From an uncultured Alphaproteobacteria bacterium (GTDB taxonomy: Bacteria > Pseudomonadota > Alphaproteobacteria > Rhodobacterales > Rhodobacteraceae): a stretch of 64,000 bases of DNA. The stretch is from NCBI GenBank assembly GCA_902619165.1, contig CACNDI010000007.1, positions 1 through 64,000 of the forward strand. Reading direction: 5' to 3'. How positions within the stretch are numbered: the stretch's first letter is position 1; every line of letters starts with the position of its first letter. The notes below the pieces were generated by a model. That model was not told the DNA's origin. It worked only from the letters and a program-made list of their open reading frames with translations, and made no database searches. The translations under genes were made by a program, and so were the position numbers. Positions 1 to 9,708 of the stretch are shown here, piece after piece.

Positions 1-83
1 TTGAGAATTTTGACGGAAAACTTGAAATAATCGAATGGTCGAAAACAAAAGGTAAATTGACACCCGTTGAAGGTGTTAAGTAG
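1..83 (+). CDS. plcP: PlcP-type metallophosphoesterase, C-terminal end only (cut by window edge)
   Basis: The first 83 bases carry an open frame (codons starting at base 3, stop TAG at 81-83) whose last 26 residues include FDGKLEIIEWSK. This matches the C-terminus of the complete PlcP at 35385-36245, which has YDGKLELLNWDK at the same place. It is directly followed by a glycosyltransferase, the same pairing as at 34-36 kb. PlcP enzymes are phospholipases C that strip phosphate headgroups from membrane phospholipids under phosphate limitation. Only the tail is visible, so no catalytic residue can be checked. Identity rests on the tail similarity plus the neighbour. Confidence 0.7.
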   Translation, partial: ENFDGKLEIIEWSKTKGKLTPVEGVK

Positions 84-90
84 AGCCGAT

Positions 91-1083
91 TTGTCAAAAA
101 TAGTTATTATAACCGATGCGTGGACACCTCAAGTTAATGGGGTTGTCGTTTGTATCCAGCAAACTGTTAAACACCTTAGAAAGATGGGACACGATGTTTT
201 TGTTATCGGACCTGACCGCTTTAAAAATATTCCCTGCCCAACCTATCCGGAAATAAGATTGGCCCTCTTCGCAAGAAAGAAGGTTTTTGCTATCCTTGAT
301 GATTTAAAACCGGACGCACTCCATGTTAATACAGAAGGTCCTCTCGGAATAGCAGCTCGATCGTACGCTCAGAAAAATAAAATGCGTTATACAACCGCTT
401 TTCAAACACGTTTTCCAGAGTACATAAAAGCGCGAACAGCAATCCCATTGTCCTGGACATACGCTTTTCTGAGATGGTTCCATAAAAACTCTGAGAGAGT
501 GCTTGTTCCTTCCAAAACAGTTCAAGAAGATCTCATCAAATGGAATGTGGGAAAACCTGAGGTATGGTCCTTGGGAGTGGATCTTTCAACATTTCAACCA
601 AAGAAAAGAACTTCTAGAAAGAAAAAAGTATATGTGTGCACAAGTCGACTAGCTATAGAGAAAAATTTAGATGCGTTCCTAGGTCTGAAACTCGATGGGG
701 AAAAATGGATGATAGGCAGTGGCCCAGAAGAAAAAAGGCTCAGAGAAAAATATCCAGACGTCAAATTTCTTGGAAATAAAAGTCATGAGGAAATAGCAAA
801 TATTTATCAAGAGTGTGATTATTTCGTCTTTCCATCAAAAACCGATACTTTTGGATTGGTGTTGCTCGAAGCAATGGCATGTGGGCTCCCTGTTGCTGCA
901 TATAATGTTTCCGGTCCGAAAGATGTTATCGGCAAATCGAAAGCAGGAATCCTAAGAGAAGATTTGGCTGAAGCAGCACGAGGATTAGAATCGCTTAGTG
1001 CATCGACTGCTATAAAACATGCAAAGAAGTTTTCGTGGGAAAAAGCATCAGAAAATTTTTTTTCTTATCTACATATAGGATGA
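91..1083 (+). CDS. agt: Glycosyltransferase family 4, Agt-like glycolipid synthase (copy 1)
   Basis: A GT-B fold family 4 glycosyltransferase of about 330 residues. The N-terminus has the VIITDAWTPQVNGVV pattern of the SqdX/Agt-like group, and the C-terminal half has the nucleotide-sugar motif FPSKTDTFGLVLLEAMACG. In marine bacteria such enzymes glycosylate the diacylglycerol released by PlcP, making glucuronosyl or glucosyl diacylglycerol in place of phospholipid. The TTG at 91 is preferred because it aligns with the start of the paralogue at 35388. A TTG at 67 and a GTG at 73 are alternatives that would overlap the plcP end. It follows plcP directly and converges on phoB with an 8-base gap. 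The exact sugar donor cannot be told from sequence. Confidence 0.85.
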   Translation: MSKIVIITDAWTPQVNGVVVCIQQTVKHLRKMGHDVFVIGPDRFKNIPCPTYPEIRLALFARKKVFAILDDLKPDALHVNTEGPLGIAARSYAQKNKMRYTTAFQTRFPEYIKARTAIPLSWTYAFLRWFHKNSERVLVPSKTVQEDLIKWNVGKPEVWSLGVDLSTFQPKKRTSRKKKVYVCTSRLAIEKNLDAFLGLKLDGEKWMIGSGPEEKRLREKYPDVKFLGNKSHEEIANIYQECDYFVFPSKTDTFGLVLLEAMACGLPVAAYNVSGPKDVIGKSKAGILREDLAEAARGLESLSASTAIKHAKKFSWEKASENFFSYLHIG

Positions 1084-1090
1084 GAAGTCG

Positions 1091-1786
1091 CTAACTATAG
1101 TTTTCATTAAGTGAATAACCTGCACTTCTTACAGTTCGTATAGGATCCTTTTTCACTTTACCCCTATTGAGCGCTCTTCGTAAACGCCCCACATGGACAT
1201 CAACAGTTCTTTCCTCAACGTAGATCTGATTGCCCCAGACTTTATCTAACAATTGCTCCCTGTTAAATACTTGTCCTGGCCTCATTAGAAAAACTTCAAG
1301 TAACTTAAATTCCACAGGCCCTAATTTTATTTCCTTTTTACCTCTAAATACTCTTTTGTTATCACGGTTTAATTCAATGTCATGAAAATTTAAAGTGTCT
1401 GTAAAACTGTCTTCACTCACGCGTCTAAGAAGAGCTTTCGTTCGGGCAATTAATTCAGAGTTTGAAAAGGGCTTGGTTATATAGTCATCAGCTCCGGTGT
1501 CGAAAGCTCTCAATTTATCACTTTCTTCAGTTCGCGCTGTGAGCATTATGACAGGTATTTTTTTTAATTTCTTGGATGAACGTATTTGCCTTAATATTTC
1601 CGAACCAGATAGATTTGGAAGCATCCAATCCAAAATGACAAGGTCCGGTGTCTCATGCCTAACTAAGTCAATAGCGCTTTCACCATCAGAGCATTTAGTT
1701 ACCTCGTAGCCTTCCTTAGAAAAATTGTATTCTATAATTTCTTGAATGTCCTTATCATCTTCAACAAGCAAAATTTTATGTTTCAT
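1091..1786 (-). CDS. phoB: Phosphate regulon response regulator PhoB
   Basis: An OmpR/PhoB-family response regulator of 231 residues. The receiver domain (about 1-120) has the acidic pocket EDD at 9-11, phosphoacceptor D53 in LVILDWMLP, T83 and K105. The C-terminal winged helix (about 130-228) ends with the RTVRSAGYSL pattern of PhoB. When phosphorylated by PhoR it binds PHO boxes as a dimer on direct repeats 11 nt apart, and many such repeats occur in this window. It is the last gene of the leftward pst block, 14 nt after phoU. The split placement, with phoR at the other end of the block, is a common alphaproteobacterial order. Confidence 0.96.
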   Translation of the reverse strand: MKHKILLVEDDKDIQEIIEYNFSKEGYEVTKCSDGESAIDLVRHETPDLVILDWMLPNLSGSEILRQIRSSKKLKKIPVIMLTARTEESDKLRAFDTGADDYITKPFSNSELIARTKALLRRVSEDSFTDTLNFHDIELNRDNKRVFRGKKEIKLGPVEFKLLEVFLMRPGQVFNREQLLDKVWGNQIYVEERTVDVHVGRLRRALNRGKVKKDPIRTVRSAGYSLNENYS

Positions 1787-1800
1787 TATTAAAAAAACCT

Positions 1801-2484
1801 CTATACAGGCAGGTTAACTTTTGGTCTTATTGCCACTAAATTCTCACCTGTTATTGCAAAGTGTGTCATTTCTCCAATATGAGTGGTATGATCTCCGATG
1901 CGCTCATAATTTTTTGCTATAATCATGAGGTGGGAACCAGAGGCCACTCGTTTTTTCTTTTTTAAATATACGAGAAGATTTTCAAAGAGATCAGTATACA
2001 TTTGATCAATTTTATAATCATTTTTCCATACTTTTGTAGCTAACTTAATATCTTGATTGGTATATGAATTGATAGATCGAGTAAGCTGTTTTTTTACTTT
2101 ATCACCTAGCTCGAATATTTCTCTTCTTATGTCTATCTGGTATTCATCACTTAGAAGTTGGGTGCGCTTTGCTATGTTTTTGCAAAGATCACCGACCCTT
2201 TCAAAGGCTCCAGAAATCTTGATAGCCGAAAATAAAACCCGTAAATCATCGGCAACAGGTTGTCTCAAAGCAATTGCTTTTATCACGGACTCGTTGATTT
2301 CGTTTTCTAGAAAATCAAGTTTCTCGTCTAAAAGAACAGCCTTTTCAGCAAGTTGAACGTTATTATCCCTTATCGACAGATTCGTGTTATTTATTATCTG
2401 CTCACACAAGCCACCCATCTCCACGATTTTACTGTTAATATAAATGAGGTCTTCGTTATATGCTGATGAAATATGTAAAGTCAT
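1801..2484 (-). CDS. phoU: Phosphate transport regulatory protein PhoU
   Basis: A protein of 227 residues with two tandem three-helix PhoU domains. Each contains the metal-cluster motif ExxxD: FERVGDLCKNI in the first half and YERIGDHTTHI in the second. PhoU links the Pst transporter to PhoR and keeps PhoR in its phosphatase state when phosphate is plentiful. It lies 12 nt after pstB and 14 nt before phoB on the same strand, so it is almost certainly cotranscribed. Length and motifs are normal for the family. Confidence 0.96.
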   Translation of the reverse strand: MTLHISSAYNEDLIYINSKIVEMGGLCEQIINNTNLSIRDNNVQLAEKAVLLDEKLDFLENEINESVIKAIALRQPVADDLRVLFSAIKISGAFERVGDLCKNIAKRTQLLSDEYQIDIRREIFELGDKVKKQLTRSINSYTNQDIKLATKVWKNDYKIDQMYTDLFENLLVYLKKKKRVASGSHLMIIAKNYERIGDHTTHIGEMTHFAITGENLVAIRPKVNLPV

Positions 2485-2496
2485 CCTATTTCCTTA

Positions 2497-3255
2497 TCAT
2501 CCAAATCGCCCGGTAATGTAGTCCTGTGTTTTTTGATTCTCGGGTTGAGTAAAAATTTTATCTGTGTCGTTATATTCAATTAAGTCTCCTAAATGAAAAA
2601 AGGCCGTTTTCTTTGATACACGTGCCGCTTGCTGCATTGAATGGGTTACAATAATTATGGTATAAGACTCACATAGTTCATTCATAAGTTCTTCGATTTT
2701 TGCAGTGGCGATCGGATCAAGTGCAGAACAGGGTTCATCCATGAGAATAACTTCAGGGCTAACGGCAATGGCTCTGGCAATACATATTCTCTGTTGCTGA
2801 CCCCCTGAAAGCCCCGTTGCTTGATCATTTAACCGATCTTTGACTTCATCCATAAGTCCTGCTTTTTCCAAACTATTGTGGACTATATCTTTCAACTCGC
2901 TGTCATTACTAGCCAAGCCATGAATTCTTGGGCCATAGGCAATGTTGTCAAAAATAGATTTCGGAAACGGATTTGCCTTTTGAAAAACCATTCCAACGCG
3001 TGCTCTGAGTTCGACAGGATCTATGTCTGGCCCATAAATATCTTGTTCATCAAGATGTATACTCCCTTTTATTGAGCAATTCTCTATGACATCATTCATT
3101 CTATTTAGACAACGCAAAAAAGTTGATTTTCCACACCCAGAGGGACCAATTAGCGCCGTAATTATATTTTTTTCTATATCAAGGCTTATATCTCTTATCG
3201 CTTTTTTGTCGCCGTAAGATACCTCAACTTTTTTTGTTCTAAATTTGCTAGTCAT
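2497..3255 (-). CDS. pstB: Phosphate ABC transporter ATP-binding protein PstB
   Basis: ABC ATPase of 252 residues. It shows Walker [10 protein letters not shown] (37-45), the Q-loop in [15 protein letters not shown], the signature LSGGQQQR, Walker [14 protein letters not shown] and the switch histidine in [11 protein letters not shown]. The Pst-specific [10 protein letters not shown] and the C-terminal TGRFG ending identify PstB among ABC ATPases. It energises high-affinity phosphate import through PstC and PstA. It starts 4 nt after the end of pstA. Confidence 0.97.
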   Translation of the reverse strand: MTSKFRTKKVEVSYGDKKAIRDISLDIEKNIITALIGPSGCGKSTFLRCLNRMNDVIENCSIKGSIHLDEQDIYGPDIDPVELRARVGMVFQKANPFPKSIFDNIAYGPRIHGLASNDSELKDIVHNSLEKAGLMDEVKDRLNDQATGLSGGQQQRICIARAIAVSPEVILMDEPCSALDPIATAKIEELMNELCESYTIIIVTHSMQQAARVSKKTAFFHLGDLIEYNDTDKIFTQPENQKTQDYITGRFG

Positions 3256-3259
3256 TATT

Positions 3260-4525
3260 TCACCATTTCTTCTCGAATTTTTTCCTCAATACAACGGCTA
3301 AGAGATTCATTGAGATTAAAAACGCCACTAAGAATAGTATAGCTAAAGAACTCCTTTCATAAAACGCTCTTTCTGCGCTGTCAGACCACATATATATTTG
3401 AACTGGCATGGCTGTGGCACTAGAGGTAAAGGTTGTTGGAATATCAATTATAAAGGCCACCATCCCAATCATTAAAAGAGGTGCTGTCTCGCCCAATGCT
3501 TGAGCCATACCTATAATTGTGCCCGTTAAAATGCCAGGGGTTGCTAGGGGTAATACATGATGTAGTGCTGCCTGCATTTTTGAAGCGCCCAGCCCCAAAG
3601 CAGCCTCTCGTATAGATGGAGGAATAGAGCGTATAGATGCTCTTGAGGCTATAATTATCGTAGGTAGCGTCATCAAACCTAACACAAGTCCACCGACAAG
3701 AGGTGCTGATCTAGGAAGACCAAACGTAGATAGAAAAACTGATAAACCAAGCAATCCAAATACTATAGATGGGACTGCCGCTAAGTTGTTAACATTTACT
3801 TCAATAAAGTCTGTTATCTTTCCAGGTTTTGCAAAATACTCGAGGTATATCGCGGCCATAACAGCCAGTGGAAGTGCAAACATTATCGTGACGAAAAGGG
3901 TTAAAGCTGAACCAATAACCGATCCGAGAATTCCAGCGCTCTCAGGCTCTCTGGAGTCAGCAGATGTGAAAAATGTTTTGTTAAATTTAAGTTTTGCAAT
4001 ATCTCTCTCCACCAAGCTATTTACCCATGCTATTTGCTTATTATTAATCCTTCTATCTTTCTCTGGAATATCAATGCTTAATCTACCTTTTAAATACTGA
4101 TCTGCGTCGTCAGATAAATGAAGCCAAACTGACAAAGTATGAGAGCCACTACCAAGGGCTTTCTTTTTAATAATTTCCTTTAGATCATAGCCAGCATTAG
4201 CAGAGATAATTGCAAACAATTCTTTTTTTTCATCTCTATCTTTTACCTCTGGAAAAAATTCTCTTAATGCGCTTTGCACTAAACCATCCCAGTTAAAAAG
4301 ATTCATCTTATTGTTGTCAGGAGCCCCACTGTCATCAACGAACTTTTCCGTGTTTACAGATATATCTAACTTAAAGTAGGCTTGCTGAAGTGCGCTATAC
4401 CCATTAAGCCCTATCGATATAAGTAGCGTTGCAAGCATAATAAGAGCAAAACAAATGGAGGTAATTCCATAGATCTTTAATCTGGTTTCACGGGCTCTTC
4501 TTGATTGTATACTTTTTCTAATCAT
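3260..4525 (-). CDS. pstA: Phosphate ABC transporter permease PstA (long N-terminal region)
   Basis: An inner-membrane permease of 421 residues. One membrane helix near residues 18-42 is followed by a hydrophilic stretch of roughly 150 residues, then the conserved permease core with the EAA loop around [21 protein letters not shown]. The core matches PstA. The long extra N-terminal region is typical of alphaproteobacterial PstA rather than the roughly 300-residue E. coli form. Its start overlaps the end of pstC by 8 nt, which points to translational coupling. Confidence 0.95.
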   Translation of the reverse strand: MIRKSIQSRRARETRLKIYGITSICFALIMLATLLISIGLNGYSALQQAYFKLDISVNTEKFVDDSGAPDNNKMNLFNWDGLVQSALREFFPEVKDRDEKKELFAIISANAGYDLKEIIKKKALGSGSHTLSVWLHLSDDADQYLKGRLSIDIPEKDRRINNKQIAWVNSLVERDIAKLKFNKTFFTSADSREPESAGILGSVIGSALTLFVTIMFALPLAVMAAIYLEYFAKPGKITDFIEVNVNNLAAVPSIVFGLLGLSVFLSTFGLPRSAPLVGGLVLGLMTLPTIIIASRASIRSIPPSIREAALGLGASKMQAALHHVLPLATPGILTGTIIGMAQALGETAPLLMIGMVAFIIDIPTTFTSSATAMPVQIYMWSDSAERAFYERSSLAILFLVAFLISMNLLAVVLRKKFEKKW

Positions 4526-5900
4526 ATCTTTCAGCTAACCTCCGCGATATAGAAAGAGCAAAAATATTGAGTAACAGGGTAAAGAAGAAAAGTGCTAGCC
4601 CTAGGCCAAAGGCTGACAAGGTTTTAATATCATCAAACTCTGTATCTCCAGTAAGGAGTGAAACAATTTGAACTGTGACGGTTGTTACGGACTCTAATGG
4701 ATTGACTGTCAAATTTGCGCTTAATCCCGCGGCCATTACAACAATCATTGTCTCTCCGATAGCACGACTAACGGCCAAGAGAACCGCGCCGACCAAACCA
4801 GGAATAGCAGCGGGCAGTATAACGATGTAAATTGTTTCAGCTTTTGTGGCACCAAGTCCCATTGAACCGTCTCGCAAGCTTTGCGGAACAGCTCTAATAA
4901 CGTCGTCGGATAAAGAGGAAATAAACGGAATAATCATTATACCCATTACAGCACCAGCTGCTATAGCTGACTCAGATGAAACATCTAAACCCAGTGAAAA
5001 ACCAATTTCCCGGAAAAATGGAGCGGCAGTCAAAGCAGCAAAATATCCATACACAACAGTTGGAATACCAGCTAAAATTTCCAAAGTTGGTTTTACGAAA
5101 TCTCGAATTTTAGGCGTAGCAAACTCCGCAAGATATATTGCAGAGAAAAGGCCAATTGGGATAGCCACACACATTGCTATGAAAGAAATTAGTAATGTAC
5201 CTAATAGCACAGGTATCATGCCAAATGAACCTTCAGCAGCCACTTGATCTGTTCTTATAGCTACATTTGGAGCCCAATGAAGTCCGAATATAAAATCAAA
5301 AAAATTATATAAATTAAAAAATCTTAACGCTTCAAAAAATAGACTTAATATAATGGCTACCGTTGTAAAAATAGCAATAACTGCTGAAGCGAAGAAAATA
5401 TTAACTATAAATTTTTCAACCTGTTCCCTTGCGTTTGAGCCAGGTTTCTGTCTATAGGAAATAATCATTCCCAATAACGCAGCGCATAAAATAACCACTA
5501 ATCCACGATAAAAGTGCAGTTGCTCGAAAGCTATTTTATAGTCCTTTGCGAGCATTATTATATTCTCTTCACCAGTGGAAATTTTTCCATTTGAGACATT
5601 AATAACTTTTGCCAAGATAAGACTTACAAAAGATTCATTAAATGTGGGATTTAATTCTTGAATTTTATTATAGAAAATTTGATCTATATAGTTTGGCCCA
5701 CCGATTGTTAGAACCAATAATATTAGGAAAGAGGGTATGAAAGCCCAGAGGAAGGATTGTTGTCCATAGTGAGACGGAAGTGCTTTTGTACGATCGCTAA
5801 GTAATGCAGCTTTTCTAACTATACCGCTTTTTGCGTGATAATAAAAATATACAGATAACCCCAGAAGCACAAAAAAAACGAAACTTAGAGGAAGGGTCAT
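4518..5900 (-). CDS. pstC: Phosphate ABC transporter permease PstC (long N-terminal region)
   Basis: An inner-membrane permease of 460 residues. Extra N-terminal helices (near 2-20 and 48-68) and a soluble stretch come before the transport core. The core contains RDGSMGLGATKAETIYIVILPAA in place of the usual EAA motif, read here in two overlapping parts, and the family segment ILAGIPTVVYGYFA. It pairs with PstA to form the phosphate channel. The gene follows pstS after an 85-nt gap that carries a strong stem-loop. The long N-terminus is shared with pstA here. Confidence 0.94.
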   Translation of the reverse strand: MTLPLSFVFFVLLGLSVYFYYHAKSGIVRKAALLSDRTKALPSHYGQQSFLWAFIPSFLILLVLTIGGPNYIDQIFYNKIQELNPTFNESFVSLILAKVINVSNGKISTGEENIIMLAKDYKIAFEQLHFYRGLVVILCAALLGMIISYRQKPGSNAREQVEKFIVNIFFASAVIAIFTTVAIILSLFFEALRFFNLYNFFDFIFGLHWAPNVAIRTDQVAAEGSFGMIPVLLGTLLISFIAMCVAIPIGLFSAIYLAEFATPKIRDFVKPTLEILAGIPTVVYGYFAALTAAPFFREIGFSLGLDVSSESAIAAGAVMGIMIIPFISSLSDDVIRAVPQSLRDGSMGLGATKAETIYIVILPAAIPGLVGAVLLAVSRAIGETMIVVMAAGLSANLTVNPLESVTTVTVQIVSLLTGDTEFDDIKTLSAFGLGLALFFFTLLLNIFALSISRRLAERYD

Positions 5901-5932
5901 TGAAGTGAAAATCCTGTCTGGAGATTAACGTG

Positions 5933-5964
5933 CCATAAAGCCGATATGTTATCCGGCTTTATGG
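5933..5964 (-). other. Stem-loop between pstS and pstC
   Basis: A perfect 11-bp inverted repeat: arm CCATAAAGCCG at 5933-5943 and its complement at 5954-5964, with a 10-nt loop. It lies just downstream of the pstS stop on the transcribed strand, without a clean U-run. The likely role is to protect the pstS message from 3' decay, or partial termination, so that binding protein is made in excess over permease. Equivalent structures occur after the four other binding-protein genes in this window. Confidence 0.8.
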
Positions 5965-5985
5965 TCCAAGTAAATGGTTAAAAAA

Positions 5986-6951
5986 CTATGGCTTTGGAAT
6001 AAGGCCAGCAGCTTCTAAGGGGCTACCGCTCACTGCTAAGCTCATAAAATAGTCAGAAAACTCTTGAAGTCCTGGAACTACCCCAACGTGTTCTTTTTTA
6101 ACATAAAAGAATAGTGGCCGAGAAACTTTGTACGAACTATCAGCAATTGTACCCATTGATGGAGCTACACCGTTTATGACAGAACCCTGAACCTTATCTT
6201 TATTTTGGTCAAGAAATGAATATCCGAAAATACCAAATCGATCCTGATTTGCAGCAAGCTTTTCTATAATCAGGTTGTCATTTTCTCCTGCCTCGGTAAC
6301 AGCACCGTCTTCTCTTAGTGCGGAACAAAGGGCCTTGTACCCGTCATCACCTTTTTTAGGCATTTTATAAACCTTCTTGCAAGTATCGTGCATGACCAAC
6401 TCTACGAAAGCATCTCGTGTGCCGGAAGATGGTGGAGGAGCCAAAACATCTATTTTAACACTCGGCAAGGACGGATTAATGTCGCTCCATCTCTTATAGC
6501 CATTGTCTACCATTTTCCCGTTGGACATTATTTTAGCTGACACAGCTTTGAAAATCTCTTCCTTAGTTAAAGAATACTTCTGTGCTTTATTGCTGTTTGA
6601 GAAAGTTATCCCATCAAAGCCGATCATATACTCAACCGGCGTTATACCGTTTGCAGTACAAGTCTCTTTTTCGCTTGATTTCATTGCCCTACTTGCATTG
6701 GTTACGTCTGGATGATCAAGACCGATCCCTGCACAAAATAGTTTCGCGCCCCCACCGGTACCCGTTGATTCTATAACTGGGGCTTTAAAGTCAGTGTTTT
6801 TCGCAAAACGCTCTGCAACGATGGTTGAAAATGGGAATACAGTTGAGGATCCAACGATCGATATTTGATCGCCTTCCCTAGCCATCAGCGAGCCAGTGCT
6901 TAAGCCTACCCCTACAACTGCAGCAGTAAAAATTTTTAAAATATTGTTCAT
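5986..6951 (-). CDS. pstS: Phosphate ABC transporter substrate-binding protein PstS
   Basis: A periplasmic phosphate-binding protein of about 321 residues with an N-terminal Sec signal (hydrophobic core AAVVGVGLSTGSLMA). Phosphate-binding motifs include GSSTVFPFS near the mature N-terminus, ESTGTGGG, and PPPSSGTRDAFVEL. The ATG at 6951 is chosen because AAAGGAG lies 9 nt upstream; an in-frame TTG at 6960 would sit too close to it. It captures phosphate for PstCAB. A PHO-box-like array lies upstream, and the divergent motif order and length are normal. Confidence 0.95.
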   Translation of the reverse strand: MNNILKIFTAAVVGVGLSTGSLMAREGDQISIVGSSTVFPFSTIVAERFAKNTDFKAPVIESTGTGGGAKLFCAGIGLDHPDVTNASRAMKSSEKETCTANGITPVEYMIGFDGITFSNSNKAQKYSLTKEEIFKAVSAKIMSNGKMVDNGYKRWSDINPSLPSVKIDVLAPPPSSGTRDAFVELVMHDTCKKVYKMPKKGDDGYKALCSALREDGAVTEAGENDNLIIEKLAANQDRFGIFGYSFLDQNKDKVQGSVINGVAPSMGTIADSSYKVSRPLFFYVKKEHVGVVPGLQEFSDYFMSLAVSGSPLEAAGLIPKP

Positions 6952-7021
6952 TATTGACAACTCCTTTGTTAACTCAAAAGTCTAATTACATCGAACAATG
7001 TCACTAGATCCTCACTTAAAT

Positions 7022-7050
7022 GTGTCAAAAATATTAAAATTTTATGAATA
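7022..7050 (-). promoter_or_regulatory. Candidate PHO box upstream of pstS
   Basis: Read on the minus strand, 7-nt half-sites TATTCAT, TTTTAAT and TTGACAC start exactly 11 nt apart with 4-nt spacers. This is the geometry of PhoB sites (CTGTCAT repeated every 11 nt). Match to the consensus is moderate, but the pattern resembles the array in front of ugpB. It would place pstS under PhoB control independently of the phoR gene upstream. Confidence 0.5.
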
Positions 7051-7092
7051 AATAAGATATTGAAAACATAAATTTTTTTTTAAATTTTTAAT

Positions 7093-8385
7093 TCATTTTA
7101 TTTTTTTTTGTTTACCCAAATTCCCTTTTGGTAGCCAAGCAGTAAATTGACTGCCTTTGTCAAGTTTGGAATCAATCTGGAGTTTTCCGCGGTGTCTGAT
7201 TAAAATATGCTTCACTATCGCCAATCCTAAACCAGTACCCTCTTTTTCAGCTTTAGAATTTGTGTTAGCTCTATAAAATCTCTCCGTAAGTCTAGGTAAA
7301 TGTTCCGCAGAAATTCCACGCCCGTTATCCTCAATCACTATTCCAACCATACCTTTGTGTTTTTCTTTGGACAGAAAAATTTTTACTTCACATTCAGATC
7401 CTGAGTATTTAATAGCATTCTCTATTAAGTTTGAGAACAGTTGTCGCAATTGATCAACTTCCCCCATTATTGGCTTCATTTTTTTTGGAATATTATTAAC
7501 TAGTTTAACATTATTGTCTTGTGCGTATTCTTGTAAACTCTCCGTTAAGTCACTAATAAGCTCACCTAATGAGCAGACAGACGTAATAGGTTTAGTCTCC
7601 AGTATTTCCAATTTGGAAAGAGACATCAAATCTTTAATTAAAAGTTCCATTTTACTAGCCTGTTTGGCCATAAGGTTTAAGAAAAGATCATTTGCCTTCG
7701 GATCATTTTTTGCGTGCCCTTGTAATGTTTCGATAAAGCCTGTGATCGACGCTAAGGGAGTTCTAAGCTCATGACTAGCGTTTGCAACAAAATCCGTCCG
7801 CATTTTTTCGGCTCTTATATGAGTTGAGTCATCTGTTAGTTGGATAAAAATGTCATTGAAATTGTTTGATATTTTATTTGATGATATGAAAAAAATATTT
7901 GCACTAAATTGACGAAATTGCGGACTTTGAACTTCAAAAGACAGCTTTATCTGCTTATCTTTTTTTATTGCATTCTCAACAGCAGCTAAAAAAATTGGCG
8001 ACCTGAAAACGTTCGAAATATGGGAGCCAGTATGAAAATCAGGGACTATTCCTTTAGCCTCTGAATTTATGAATGTTATTCTACCATTTCTGTCGATCAA
8101 AATATAGGGTGAAGGAAGAATGTTCAATAATCCTTTAATTACCCTGTAAGTGATCTTGGCGTTATACGTATCTTGAATCTCTTCCTTGATAGCTTGCTGC
8201 TTTAAGTCATTAACATGGTGCTTTTCGCCTATTTTGTTGGACTTTAAATACATAAAAAATATAACAGAGCACATGAATACCGTTGCAGGGAAAACCCAGG
8301 TTGGATACCCTAAGCTCGCAAAAACCACTGTTAAGCCAATTAGAATAACCGAAAAACCGAAATAATCTGTAAGATTGTCTCTCAT
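7093..8385 (-). CDS. phoR: Phosphate regulon sensor histidine kinase PhoR
   Basis: A sensor kinase of 430 residues. Two membrane helices lie near residues 11-27 and 30-46 with almost no periplasmic loop, as in PhoR. A PAS-like domain (about 85-190) follows, then HisKA with phosphoacceptor H205 in ANASHELRTPLAS, and a HATPase domain with N-box LIENAIKYSG and G-boxes DNGRGIS and GTGLGLAIV. It phosphorylates PhoB when phosphate is scarce, sensing through Pst and PhoU. It lies about 60 nt downstream of arsJ and 141 nt upstream of pstS, same strand. Confidence 0.95.
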   Translation of the reverse strand: MRDNLTDYFGFSVILIGLTVVFASLGYPTWVFPATVFMCSVIFFMYLKSNKIGEKHHVNDLKQQAIKEEIQDTYNAKITYRVIKGLLNILPSPYILIDRNGRITFINSEAKGIVPDFHTGSHISNVFRSPIFLAAVENAIKKDKQIKLSFEVQSPQFRQFSANIFFISSNKISNNFNDIFIQLTDDSTHIRAEKMRTDFVANASHELRTPLASITGFIETLQGHAKNDPKANDLFLNLMAKQASKMELLIKDLMSLSKLEILETKPITSVCSLGELISDLTESLQEYAQDNNVKLVNNIPKKMKPIMGEVDQLRQLFSNLIENAIKYSGSECEVKIFLSKEKHKGMVGIVIEDNGRGISAEHLPRLTERFYRANTNSKAEKEGTGLGLAIVKHILIRHRGKLQIDSKLDKGSQFTAWLPKGNLGKQKKIK

Positions 8386-8445
8386 CTTAAAACCAACTCA
8401 GAATATACATTTTATCTTACAGTGATTCATTGTTAAATCTAGTTA

Positions 8446-9699
8446 TCAAGTCTTTTTCGCCAGAATTGCCATAAAATAACTGGAACAAACTAAAAAGACC
8501 GTCGTAAAGAATAGGCAAAGGCTAAGCCCGCCTAACTGATAGCTAACACCAGATAATAGTGTTCCAACAAAGCGACCCACTGCGTTAGCTGAATAGTAAA
8601 AACCAACATCTTGGGACGCCTTTTTTTTACTTGTTAACTTCAATATCAAATAAGAATGGATGCTTGAATTAATAGCAAAAAAACCTCCAAATATAAAAAG
8701 CAAAGTGATTATGATTAAAATAAGCGTAACTGACAGAGTGTTATCAAAAACAAAAGTTAACAAAGTTAAAAATAAAGTAGGGAAAATTACAATAATGGAC
8801 CAGCGAAAAGCACTAGATTCTATATTTAAATCAGTTTTTCTTTGAATAATTGCTGGCACTTGAGATTGTACGAAGCCATAAAAAATGACCCATAGAGCCA
8901 TGAAGCTACCTACCAAAAGGAAAACAACTTTACCGTTTGATTCCGTAACAAACATAGTTGAAAATACTTCCAATAAAAACAAAGGAATTCCAATTACGAA
9001 CCAAATATCTCGCGCACCAAATAAGAAAATTCTCGACAAAGAAAGATAATTTATACTGGAAATGTCAGAAAAAAACTTTCCTTCTGATTTTACTCTATTT
9101 GATTTTGTATTTAATTCAGGCGCTTTTAACACTGGGCTCAACGCAATCATTAGAGCTACAAACAAAATGAAGGCAAGAATATATAAAGAGATTGAGAAGG
9201 GATGAATGGTAATCAAAAAAGCACCAACAAAAAAACCGAACCCTTTAACAGTATTTTTGGATCCTGTGAGCCAACTTACGTTCCTAAAAAGCTTCCCTTT
9301 AATATTTTCATTGCTTAGAAACTTTACGGCTGTCTTACTTCCTATTTTAGTCAAATCTTTAGCGATACCACAGAGACCTTGAAAAAAGATAAGGCAAAAA
9401 ATCATAAACCATTCTGGGCTATTAATCGAAAGAAGGCCAAGTGATGTTAGGCTTAATACCTGCAGGCTAGTACCGGCTATCAAGAGGGTGGATAACCCAA
9501 AGCGCCGACCAAAAATGCCAGCCATAAAATTTGTAATAACACCCATAAATTCGTAGAGTAGAAATATATAAGCGAGAGTAAAAGGAGAATAGCCTTTATC
9601 ATGAAAATGCATTAGCACTAACATTCGTAAAGCACCATCGGTCAGCATCAAAAACCAATAAATAATCGATACATTTAAAAATGGATTGAATATCAACAA
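8446..9699 (-). CDS. arsJ: ArsJ-type MFS exporter of 1-arseno-3-phosphoglycerate
   Basis: An MFS permease of 417 residues with about 12 hydrophobic helices. The segments FLMLTDGALRMLVLMHFH near the start, GLCGIAKDLTKIGSKTAVKFL and WLTGSKNTVKGFGFFVG are hallmarks of ArsJ as I know the family. ArsJ exports the unstable product made when GAPDH uses arsenate in place of phosphate. The GAPDH gene lies immediately upstream, 9 nt away, exactly the pairing described for ars operons. Start is a TTG; no clear ribosome site. No arsR, arsB or arsC is seen nearby, which is unusual because the pair normally sits in an ars operon. Confidence 0.88.
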   Translation of the reverse strand: MLIFNPFLNVSIIYWFLMLTDGALRMLVLMHFHDKGYSPFTLAYIFLLYEFMGVITNFMAGIFGRRFGLSTLLIAGTSLQVLSLTSLGLLSINSPEWFMIFCLIFFQGLCGIAKDLTKIGSKTAVKFLSNENIKGKLFRNVSWLTGSKNTVKGFGFFVGAFLITIHPFSISLYILAFILFVALMIALSPVLKAPELNTKSNRVKSEGKFFSDISSINYLSLSRIFLFGARDIWFVIGIPLFLLEVFSTMFVTESNGKVVFLLVGSFMALWVIFYGFVQSQVPAIIQRKTDLNIESSAFRWSIIVIFPTLFLTLLTFVFDNTLSVTLILIIITLLFIFGGFFAINSSIHSYLILKLTSKKKASQDVGFYYSANAVGRFVGTLLSGVSYQLGGLSLCLFFTTVFLVCSSYFMAILAKKT

Positions 9700-9708
9700 G
9701 AGGAAAGC